This document shows, one piece after another, positions 45,198-52,006 of a DNA stretch of 64,000 bases. Positions within the stretch are counted from its first letter, which is position 1; every line of letters begins with the position of its first letter. A program made the translations under genes and the position numbers. The stretch covers positions 124,001 to 188,000 of the forward strand of contig CALRXU020000002.1 of the NCBI GenBank assembly GCA_943372215.1. The letters are read 5' to 3'. Source of the DNA: UBA6183 sp943372215 (GTDB lineage Bacteria > Bacteroidota > Bacteroidia > UKL13-3). Below the pieces are notes generated by a model that saw only the letters and a program-made list of their open reading frames with translations, was not told where the DNA came from and did not search any database.

Positions 45198-45239
45198 GAT
45201 AAAGAAAACTACGTAAAATTACTTTTTATTGATTTTGCG

Positions 45240-45791
45240 CTACTCAATGTCTTCCAACTCACTTTTAAATTTACAGCTGTCACTCAAGGTGATAGTAAAA
45301 TCATAAGCCCAATCAGTTTCAGGAACAGAGATGACATGAGAAAACTGCACCGTTTTTTTTGTATTGTCGAAGTTGGTTAGCCAAGTGTTGTGTGTGATGG
45401 CTTTTTTATAAAAGTCGTCATCTCCAATTTGGGGGAAGTCAGCTTTAGTAAATGTTTGCCTACAAACCAATGTATCATGTTTATAAAGCATAATAGTTGA
45501 TGCATAGTCCCGATAGATATCCTTTGCAATGTTAAAGCTGTCAAGTTCGTAGGTGAGCGTAACAAATTTATCCATCAATACTTCTCTTTGAATGACAACC
45601 CGCACTCCTTCATTTTCGTCAATAAGTGAGTCTTCTTTAATGATTTCATAGTTTTCAGGAAAGTATCTGATGATCGTGTCTGCTGTTGTTTTCCTCGTTT
45701 TATTGTCGTTGATTTTTCCAGCCTCAGTATTGCATGATGCAAAGAATAAGACCAATAATAAAAGAGCAAATTGATTTTTAACTGTTATCAT
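45240..45791 (-). CDS. Hypothetical lipoprotein
   Basis: This 183-residue protein has a clear lipoprotein signal (FALLLLVLFFASC) with the acylated Cys near residue 20 and a charged mature part, mostly beta-strand by composition. No family recognised. The ATG lies about 36 bases after an AAACG|TTG junction that ends repeat copy C. The 3' side runs directly into the start region of the 44478 gene. Confidence 0.6.
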   Translation of the reverse strand: MITVKNQFALLLLVLFFASCNTEAGKINDNKTRKTTADTIIRYFPENYEIIKEDSLIDENEGVRVVIQREVLMDKFVTLTYELDSFNIAKDIYRDYASTIMLYKHDTLVCRQTFTKADFPQIGDDDFYKKAITHNTWLTNFDNTKKTVQFSHVISVPETDWAYDFTITLSDSCKFKSELEDIE

Positions 45792-45834
45792 AAAATTACT
45801 GCATAAGCCAATCGGCCTAAAAACAACGTTTGGT

Positions 45835-46000
45835 AACTCAAAAATAGAATATTTTTAATGGATAGCGCAAGAGCTTGGGAAATAGTGGAGATAAAGCCAA
45901 CAAAACGCAGCCTGTTTAATGGGCTGTCGCAGACCTGCGGTCTGTGACCAAGGGAATTTAAGAAATACTCATCATTATACCTGTCCCGCTTGCGGGAAAG
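45835..46000. repeat. Interspersed repeat, full copy C
   Basis: The best-preserved copy, with CTCAAAAATAGAATATTTTT, GGATAGCGCAAGAGCTTGGG, GGAGATAAAGCCAACAAAAC, TTAATGGGCTGTCGCAGACC, TGCGGTCTGTGACC, and CCCGCTTGCGGGA. GTCGCAGACC and GGTCTGTGAC pair around TGC with one mismatch. It is joined on the right to half of an attC-like site. Confidence 0.8.
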
Positions 46001-46017
46001 CTTCATGTCACCTCTGA

Positions 46018-46050
46018 ACCGCCAATTTCTTAAAGGTGCTGTTAGCTGCC
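46018..46050 (-). other. attC-like half site at the end of the lactonase gene
   Basis: On the minus strand this reads GGCAGCTAAC then AGCACCTTTAAGAAATTGGC and GGTT. It is nearly the same as the left half of the complete site at 47187-47325, and GGCAGCTAAC is the exact complement of the TTAGCTGCC that opens the same cassette. The gene's stop codon lies inside the septamer. The matching right half is absent; repeat copy C follows instead. Confidence 0.45.
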
Positions 46051-47175
46051 GTATTTTCTCATTTGTAAGCATGAAGGTCTTGGTACTTTAATTTTCTTTC
46101 CTGTCTTGGTTAACAATCCTGTTTTAAAGTCTCGTTTAAAAACAACAATGTTATTAGTAACCTGATTTGCTACGATAAGAAAATTCCCTGTCGGGTCAAT
46201 TGTAAAATTTCTCGGATGGTCACCAAAAGTTGATTGATGTCCGATTAAAGTTAGTTTGCCATTATCTTGGTTGATTGAAAATATTGAAATCGTGTTTTCG
46301 TTGTCCCAGCGATTGGAAGCGTAAAGAAAGAGTCCGTCAGGAGAAATATGAATGTCTGCACTATTGTATTCTTCCTGTAATTTGGAGTAGGAAAATATTC
46401 GTTGTATGCTGTCTAACTTCCCACTGTCATACTTGAACGAAGTAATTGTCCCACTTAGCTCTTCAATGCAGTATGCAAAACGATTGTTTGGATGAAATGT
46501 GAAATGTCTAGGTCCGCTACCTGAAACAGTTGTATAGTCATAATTATCTATTGACTTTAAAGGTTGGTCGTCCTGTAAATTGAATTTGAAAACACGAATT
46601 TTATCTGCTCCTAAATCGGGAAAGAAAATATATTCAAAGTCAGGTGAGAATACGGCTGCGTGTATATGAGCTTTGTCTTGTCTTCTCGTATTAGGTCCGT
46701 CTCCCTGAAACTGTATTAGCTGTGAAGATTGATTTAAGCTACCATCGGAATTTGTTTTAAATACAGAAACGGTTCCTTCTGTGTAATTTCCATTAATAAC
46801 AAATTCGTTATTTCTACTTGTGGTTAAATAAACTGGATTTTCACCGCCACTCTTTTGTTTATTCAAGAATGTCAATGAACCATTAATACTGTCGAACTTA
46901 AACGCAGATACACTTCCTTCTTCCGGGAGCTTTGTGTTAGTGCAGGCATACAAGTAATCACCAGCAGGTGACAATGTCAGGAATGAAGGATTGGTAATAT
47001 TTTGTCCACTAAACACATTCTTTAAGTTCCCTGTCTTAGAATTGAACTCATAAATGTAAATTCCTTTGTCTGGCTTTCCGTCTGTGTAAGTTCCTACGAA
47101 TAAATACGTTTTACTTAATTGTCCTGAGGCACAATATCCAATAGTTGTTAGTAGTATTATTAAGAGTGTCTTCAT
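46042..47175 (-). CDS. Lactonase, seven-bladed beta-propeller family (6-phosphogluconolactonase-like)
   Basis: The 377-residue protein has a signal peptide (LIILLTTIGYCASGQ) and the PF10282-type repeats FVGTYTDGKPDKGIYIYEF, LSPAGDYLYACTNT, GPRHFTFHPNNRFAYCIEEL and HISPDGLFLYASNRWDN, which build a seven-bladed propeller. Family members hydrolyse lactones such as 6-phosphogluconolactone. Secreted forms like this one more likely act on other substrates outside the cytosol. The stop codon lies within GGCAGCTAAC, and the ATG follows its complement TTAGCTGCC by about 14 bases, so the gene is bounded exactly like an integron cassette. Confidence 0.85.
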   Translation of the reverse strand: MKTLLIILLTTIGYCASGQLSKTYLFVGTYTDGKPDKGIYIYEFNSKTGNLKNVFSGQNITNPSFLTLSPAGDYLYACTNTKLPEEGSVSAFKFDSINGSLTFLNKQKSGGENPVYLTTSRNNEFVINGNYTEGTVSVFKTNSDGSLNQSSQLIQFQGDGPNTRRQDKAHIHAAVFSPDFEYIFFPDLGADKIRVFKFNLQDDQPLKSIDNYDYTTVSGSGPRHFTFHPNNRFAYCIEELSGTITSFKYDSGKLDSIQRIFSYSKLQEEYNSADIHISPDGLFLYASNRWDNENTISIFSINQDNGKLTLIGHQSTFGDHPRNFTIDPTGNFLIVANQVTNNIVVFKRDFKTGLLTKTGKKIKVPRPSCLQMRKYGS

Positions 47176-47186
47176 TTTTTTAATAT

Positions 47187-47325
47187 GGCAGCTAACGTTT
47201 GGCAGCTACAAGAAGTTGGCGATTTCGAAGACGAAAACTGTCTGCCACCACTGAACTTGATACGAAGCACAAAGCTTCATTTAACCACTGAACCGCCAAT
47301 TTCTTGTAGGTGCTGTTATAGGGCG
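47187..47325 (-). other. Complete attC-like recombination hairpin between two minus-strand genes
   Basis: Plus-strand arms CAGCTACAAGAAGTTGGCG (47203-47221) and CGCCAATTTCTTGTAGGTGC (from 47294) pair with a few unpaired bases, enclosing about 70 bases. The outer ends carry AAC (47194-47196) and GTT (47315-47317) core triplets. In gene direction the order is CCTATAAC, stem, loop, stem, AACG|TTAGC. An imperfect stem with extra-helical bases and AAC...GTT ends matches the attC layout of integron cassettes, and about 140 bases is within the attC size range. No integrase is in the window. Confidence 0.5.
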
Positions 47326-47328
47326 TTT

Positions 47329-48006
47329 TTATTTGCATTTGTCAAGTTTTAAAGGCAACATTTTCCCAACATCTTCTGAATTGTCATAGCCGTCTTGTGA
47401 ATAGTCTTTATAAACCCATTTGTCATTATCAAATTCTAAATATTCTTTAATGATTTTAAACAGCGGAGCTTTTTCAGAAGTGAAATTAAAAGCATCTTCG
47501 TGAATTCCGAATTGTTTCAATAGCGTCCATTTGTCTCCGCATAATGAATATACTTTACAACTGTTCACTCTGCTAAAATCTAAATAGTCTATAACGAGAG
47601 CAATTTCGTCTTTACCGTCAGCATTGTTGTCACCAATATTTATTAAGCAGTAAAGTCCTTGTGCTGTTCCAAGACTTAATGAGTCTTTGCCACTCTTATT
47701 AATTGTCAAATACAAGTCTGCGTCTTGGTCGTAAAACCATTTTACAACTGTGTCCCATTCATTTTGAAATGGGTCGGCTGCCTGTTCAATTTCAGATTGT
47801 GTCAGTCTTGAAAAATTATGTTGAAAGATTGTGTCTTGGTTTCTGTCACCGTCAAAATCACCAACCACAAACAGTTTTTCTAATTTATGCAGTTTAACTT
47901 TATCGTCAGCGGTTTTCGTCACAGTTGAGTCAACCGTTTTTTCTGTCCGACTGTTACAACTTAAAAGTCCCAAAATTAAAGTCAATATGTAAAATGTCTG
48001 TTTCAA
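47329..48006 (-). CDS. Lipoprotein with FG-GAP/VCBS-like calcium-loop repeats
   Basis: The 225-residue protein has a lipobox signal (ILTLILGLLSC) and two DxDxD-type loops, VVGDFDGDRNQDTIF near residue 52 and IGDNNADGKDEIALVID near 130. These are typical of FG-GAP/VCBS beta-propeller repeats that bind calcium. It is too short for a full propeller. The gene is flanked by complementary TTATAGGGC (before the ATG) and GCCCTATAAC (4 bases after the stop), as expected for an excised and re-inserted cassette. The lipoprotein at 61712 has a similar DIDGDG loop. Confidence 0.65.
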   Translation of the reverse strand: MKQTFYILTLILGLLSCNSRTEKTVDSTVTKTADDKVKLHKLEKLFVVGDFDGDRNQDTIFQHNFSRLTQSEIEQAADPFQNEWDTVVKWFYDQDADLYLTINKSGKDSLSLGTAQGLYCLINIGDNNADGKDEIALVIDYLDFSRVNSCKVYSLCGDKWTLLKQFGIHEDAFNFTSEKAPLFKIIKEYLEFDNDKWVYKDYSQDGYDNSEDVGKMLPLKLDKCK

Positions 48007-48037
48007 TGTCGTCTTTAAAATGCCCTATAAGTTGTTT

Positions 48038-48062
48038 ATATGGATGCTAAATGCATCCATAT
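48038..48062. repeat. Perfect 10-bp inverted repeat with a third direct copy nearby
   Basis: ATATGGATGC and GCATCCATAT are separated by 5 bases, and TATATGGATGC occurs once more near 48078. It lies just upstream of the FG-GAP lipoprotein start (48006) and could be an operator or the edge of a mobile segment. Confidence 0.5.
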
Positions 48063-48433
48063 CACGTTAAAATTGGAGTATATGGATGCAATTTTACACA
48101 TTTTTGTTTTATAAGTAGTGTCGCCTCTGACTCTAATTAAATTTTAGATTAAATTCCATCTAACAAACCTACCCCAAACCTTGCTTTTAACCAATAGGGA
48201 AAACACCCTTTTTTTAAGGAAAATACCCTTTTTTAACCCCGCTCACTGAGGTACTCGAAGTGAGGGGTATGAAACGAAAAAAATGGGGTAAAGGCTTTTT
48301 AAAAGGATTAGCTTTTGGTGGAAATGAACCCACAATAAGAAATTTGGATTCTTTTCCACAAACAACCGAAATGGATGGGAGCTGTCCCTTTAGAGAAATG
48401 GACCGATTTTATTCTGATGTGGCATTAAGAAAC
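48063..48433. other. Gene-free stretch with CCCTTTTTT-type repeats
   Basis: No supported gene; a 62-codon plus-strand frame at 48260 has no recognisable features. Two degenerate direct repeats, AGGGAAAACACCCTTTTTT and AGGAAAATACCCTTTTTT, lie at about 48196-48235. The same motif recurs on the other side of the next gene at 49018-49079. Confidence 0.5.
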
Positions 48434-48913
48434 TCACACATTTCTTAAAGTTGGGCTAATATGATAATCACCAAGTAATGCAACTGGATGACCATTCGCC
48501 TCAGCCACAATCGCAACAATTGCATAAAACTCTAAGCCATTTCCATTATCAGGTTGAGTTGGGTCATAATAACCATTAATCACAACCTGACTTGCTCCTA
48601 ATGGCTGTGGCAAAGATTTTAAGAATAATCTTCTACCATGGTCGTCTCGATCTCCAGATGTATTGGTTGGAATTGTAAGCCAATCATTATAAGTTTCATT
48701 GTAAAAGGAAAGACGAGTAGCTCCAATTGACTGGCCATTACTTGAAGCAAGGTAATTTCTTTGTTTCAAACTCCAGCGATCTCGAGTCCCATCTTCTTCA
48801 ACAATTAATACAAGTGCATGGTCGTATCCCCTCACTACACGTGTGTAGTCAAAAGTAATTCGCAATACCCCCTCGCTTTGTTTGGTAAATCGAAAATTTT
48901 CAAATGGTAACAT
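48434..48913 (-). CDS. Hypothetical soluble protein
   Basis: I do not recognise this 159-residue protein. It has no signal peptide, an apparently beta-rich composition and several charged turns (TNTSGDRDDHGRR, YYDPTQPDNGNG). The frame is clean and starts at ATG 48913 with no overlapping competitor. It stands alone between two repeat-rich gene-free stretches that share the CCCTTTTTT motif, so it may have been inserted as a unit. Confidence 0.55.
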   Translation of the reverse strand: MLPFENFRFTKQSEGVLRITFDYTRVVRGYDHALVLIVEEDGTRDRWSLKQRNYLASSNGQSIGATRLSFYNETYNDWLTIPTNTSGDRDDHGRRLFLKSLPQPLGASQVVINGYYDPTQPDNGNGLEFYAIVAIVAEANGHPVALLGDYHISPTLRNV

Positions 48914-49117
48914 AGGTGTTAAGTTTTAAAGTTAATGAATTGGTTTTTAGTTGCAGGCAACTTGTTATGGCTAATATGATTTATCAAACATAGGAAAAAG
49001 GGATAACCTAAATCAAGAGTAGAAATACCCTTTTTTCATAGGGTAAATACTCTTTTTTATCAGGTAAATGTCTTTCCTTAGGAAATGCCTTTCATCTTGC
49101 TTGATGTAACACTACTT

Positions 49118-49165
49118 AAAACAACACTCTTCAATCCTTGGGCTTTCAGCCCAAACCCGACAACC
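49118..49165. repeat. 48-base direct repeat, first copy
   Basis: The block from AAAACAACACTCTTCAATCC through GGGCTTTCAGCCCAAACCCG to ACAACC recurs at 49529-49576 with one or two changes. It contains the hairpin TTGGGCTTTCAGCCCAA. Confidence 0.85.
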
Positions 49166-49250
49166 CATTAACTATTTCAAGCGGCATGCTTATAGGTCGG
49201 ATATTTTAAACGGGAAACCAGCGACTACAGATACTCCCCCAAATCGGCAT

Positions 49251-49397
49251 CTGACCTGTTTCATGTAACAAACAAGGTATTGGTTTTGGGCTGGGTTTAG
49301 TAAGTTATCCCCGAGTCCCGCTAAACGCAGGCAATAGAGGCGGGATGGCTGGGATAACGCAGCAAACCAATACCGTAGTTTGTATGAAACAAGTCAG
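49251..49397. repeat. 147-bp imperfect palindrome
   Basis: CTGACCTGTTTCATG...GGTATTGGTTT...GTTATCCC at the left pairs with GGGATAAC...AAACCAATACC...ATGAAACAAGTCAG at the right. The inner arms AGTCCCGC and GCGGGATGGCT form the tip. It would fold into a very long hairpin in either strand. Confidence 0.8.
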
Positions 49398-49528
49398 TAG
49401 CCTTGATTTTTTTCGTTACTTTTTGTATCAAGACAAAAAGTAACTGGGGTTAAAGGGGCAACGCCCCTTAACATCACAAGCAATGTATTGAAAGCACAAC
49501 TCAGTTTAATCAGTAATATATTTTATCA

Positions 49529-49576
49529 AAAACAACATTCTTCAATCCTTGGGCTTTCAGCCCAAACCCGACAACC
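49529..49576. repeat. 48-base direct repeat, second copy
   Basis: Near-identical to 49118-49165, including the TTGGGCTTTCAGCCCAA hairpin, 411 bases further on. Confidence 0.85.
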
Positions 49577-49650
49577 TTTTTGGTACCGAGAAATCGGCAC
49601 AGGCTTTGACCCAAAAAGTTTGATAAAAAAGTCAAGACTCATAACCCTGC

Positions 49651-49777
49651 CTTGAAACACTAAGCAGGCTAGTAATCCGCGCCTGTGGAGCCATCCCGCG
49701 CTATGTTACCGCACACCTAGCGGGACTCGCCACAGGCTACCACAGCCCAACGCCATACCAGCCGCAAGTGTTTCAAG
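49651..49777. repeat. 127-bp palindromic element
   Basis: Outer arms CTTGAAACAC and GTGTTTCAAG are exact complements; inner arms GCCTGTGGAGCCATCCCGC and GCGGGACTCGCCACAGGC pair imperfectly. The tip sequences (AGCCATCCCGC, GCGGGACTCG) are the reverse complement of the tip of the 49251 palindrome, so the two belong to one family in opposite orientation. Confidence 0.75.
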
Positions 49778-49841
49778 CGGCATGCTTATAGGTCGTTTAC
49801 TTGAAAAAAGTAACTAGAATTAAAGTAACCTTGCTCCCCTC

Positions 49842-50020
49842 CACTAACTAATCAACTCCAAACCAATCAACATATAACTAATCAACCATTAACCAACCAA
49901 CCATTCAACCACTCAACCACTCAACCACTCAACCAATTAACCAATCAACCACCCAATCACCCAACCAATCAACCAACCAACCACTCAACCATTCAACCAA
50001 TCAACTACTCAACCAACCCC
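49842..50020. repeat. CAACCA-type low-complexity tract
   Basis: About 180 bases consist of degenerate AACCA/AACCACTC/AACCAATC units with almost no G on the plus strand. It lies about 90 bases upstream of the LytS-type kinase gene. The irregular unit length fits slippage-prone simple sequence rather than a CRISPR array. Confidence 0.85.
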
Positions 50021-50110
50021 CAAACTTGCAGACAGATAACCCCGTTTTGCATATTTTTAACAATAACAACAGAATAAATCCCAATTTTGCAGTTCACTCT
50101 TTACGGTGCA

Positions 50111-51172
50111 ATGAAAAAAACAGTTGTCGTATTATTACATATTGGCTATTGGCTGTGTTACTTTATTTTAATTATGGTAATACTGGGCGTGCTGTTTGGC
50201 GATGATGGAGCAGTCTCTGAAGGCAAAATACAAAACGCGTTTCACACCCTCATTTATTTTGCACTCATTCCTTCTGCCATTGCGTTCTACTTATTTTATG
50301 GGGTTTTATTTAAACATTACTTGCAACAAAAAAGGTTTGTATTGGCTGGTTTGTATGGAAGCATCATCTCGCTTGGTGCTGCTATGGTGGGTTATGGCTT
50401 GATGTATTGGGTAATCATATCAAAAGATCCGAGTTGTTTTGGCGAAGAAGATGAGGAGGTAAACATTACGGCCATTATCCTGTTTATGGCATTTATTGCC
50501 GCCATTTCTGGAGTAATTGCTTTGGTAATTAGGGGCTTTATTACCTGGTTTGAAGAGGTTAAACTCAAAGAAGACCTTAAACTTAAAAACCGCGAAATGG
50601 AACTGGCACTGGTAAAATCGCAACTGGACCCACACTTTTTGTTTAATACCATTAACAACATTGATGTGCTGATTATAAAAAACGCAGAAGATGCTTCCGA
50701 TTACTTAAACAAACTCTCAGACATTATGCGGTTTATGTTGTTTGAAACCAAAGCAGAAATGATACCGCTGGCCAAAGAGATTGAATACATAGAAAAGTAC
50801 ATCGCCCTGCAAAAAATACGCACCTCAAACAGCAGTTACGTGAGCTTTGAAGTGGAGGGTGTGGCAAATGGGCGATTAATAGCCCCCATGGTATTTATTC
50901 CTTTTATTGAAAATGCCTTTAAACACACCAACAACAAAAAAATAGCCGATGCCATTGTAATTAAAGTGCAAATAAGCCCAGAGCGCATTACGTTGGTTTG
51001 TAACAATAAATTTGATTCAACCCGAAAACTGCAACAAGATAACCACGGCTTGGGAAATGCCTTAATTGAAAAACGGCTACATTTGCTTTACCCCAACCAG
51101 CATGTGCTGGAAGTGTCTAATACCAACGATTTGTACAGTGTAGTGTTAACCATCAACCATGGAAAATTGTAA
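50111..51172 (+). CDS. LytS/YehU-type sensor histidine kinase
   Basis: About 353 residues with four N-terminal membrane helices and a His_kinase (PF06580) domain: KSQLDPHFLFNTINNIDVLI carries the phospho-accepting His, followed by a HATPase region (PFIENAFKHT, HGLGNALIEKRL). Such kinases pair with LytTR regulators; the partner starts 14 bases before this stop. The frame is open from a TTG at 50087, but ATG at 50111 (MKKTVVVLL) is preferred. The signal is unknown and no large sensor domain is present. Confidence 0.9.
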   Translation: MKKTVVVLLHIGYWLCYFILIMVILGVLFGDDGAVSEGKIQNAFHTLIYFALIPSAIAFYLFYGVLFKHYLQQKRFVLAGLYGSIISLGAAMVGYGLMYWVIISKDPSCFGEEDEEVNITAIILFMAFIAAISGVIALVIRGFITWFEEVKLKEDLKLKNREMELALVKSQLDPHFLFNTINNIDVLIIKNAEDASDYLNKLSDIMRFMLFETKAEMIPLAKEIEYIEKYIALQKIRTSNSSYVSFEVEGVANGRLIAPMVFIPFIENAFKHTNNKKIADAIVIKVQISPERITLVCNNKFDSTRKLQQDNHGLGNALIEKRLHLLYPNQHVLEVSNTNDLYSVVLTINHGKL

Positions 51173-51857
51173 TTGCATTATTATAGAAGATGAACCATTG
51201 GCTATGGAGCGCACCAAAGCCTTTGTAGATAAACTGCCTTTTTTAAACTTGGTGGCCACTTTTGATAATGCATTAACGGCACTATTGTACCTCAAATCCA
51301 ACCCGGTTGATTTACTTTTTTTGGACATTAACATGGACGAACTTTCTGGCATTGAGTTGCTGGAGAGTGCCAACATTAGCAGCCAAGTAATTCTTACCAC
51401 CGCTTACCAGGAGTACGCTTTAAAAGGTTATGAGTTAAATGTTACTGATTACTTGCTAAAACCATTTACGTTTAACCGTTTTTTACAGGCAGTAAACAAA
51501 GCGCAAAAAGGCTTAGCGGTTGCTGTTGCTGAACCTCCTGCGGTTGATTTTATTTTTATTAAAACAGAAAATAGGCTCGAAAAAGTATCGTTTAAAGACA
51601 TTTTATACATTGAAGGCATGAGGGATTACCGCAGGATACACTTGGTAAATAAAAGAATAATGACCCTGCAAAACTTTAAAGAGCTGGAGCAATTAATTCC
51701 CCCCAGTTTGGTATGCAGGGTACATAAATCATACATGGTGGCCATTGATAAAATTGAATCCATTGAGCGCAGCCGCATTAAAATAGCTGACCAAATCATT
51801 CCCATTTCAGATACCTACAAAGAGTTGTTTTTTCAAACCATCAACAACAAAACGTAA
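51159..51857 (+). CDS. LytTR-family response regulator
   Basis: A 232-residue regulator with receiver domain (IIIEDEPLAMERT acidic pocket, phospho-Asp in LLFLDINMDE, and a Lys in YLLKPF). A C-terminal LytTR DNA-binding domain follows (FIKTENRLEKVSFKDILYIE, VCRVHKSYMVAIDKI). It overlaps the kinase gene by 14 bases. The next gene, 149 bases on, is a TonB-dependent receptor that this pair probably controls. I found no obvious LytTR direct-repeat site in the gap. Confidence 0.92.
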   Translation: MENCNCIIIEDEPLAMERTKAFVDKLPFLNLVATFDNALTALLYLKSNPVDLLFLDINMDELSGIELLESANISSQVILTTAYQEYALKGYELNVTDYLLKPFTFNRFLQAVNKAQKGLAVAVAEPPAVDFIFIKTENRLEKVSFKDILYIEGMRDYRRIHLVNKRIMTLQNFKELEQLIPPSLVCRVHKSYMVAIDKIESIERSRIKIADQIIPISDTYKELFFQTINNKT

Positions 51858-52006
51858 ACAAACCCATCGCAAAGGCCAATTACCAGCAGCCATTATGCAG
51901 ATGATTTTGCCCCTTTTGCAGACAACTTCCCTCTCCTTGCCTAATCCAATCGCAGGAAAAATCAAATAGATAGAGTTTTGCCCCACTAAAACAAAGCAAC
52001 CTATTT

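Larger units (their letters stand above)
48914..50110. other. 1.2-kb gene-free region rich in repeats
   Basis: No frame here looks coding. The region holds CCCTTTTTT-type repeats (49018-49079), two copies of a 48-base direct repeat, two long palindromes, a short hairpin (AAGGGGC-AAC-GCCCCTT at 49453-49469), a repeated 25-base motif (49175-49199 and 49771-49795) and a CAACCA-rich tract before the next gene. Confidence 0.75.

Noticed and set aside
41672..46000. Interspersed repeats considered as insertion-sequence ends
   Set aside because: No transposase frame lies between any pair and no clear terminal inverted repeats or target duplications could be identified by eye.
48260..48448. 62-codon plus-strand frame near the CCCTTTTTT repeats
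   Set aside because: No homology recognised, composition unlike neighbouring proteins, and it overlaps the 3' end of the better-supported minus-strand gene.
49842..50020. CAACC repeats considered as a CRISPR array
   Set aside because: Units are 4-8 bases, irregular and without spacers of constant length; no cas genes are present.
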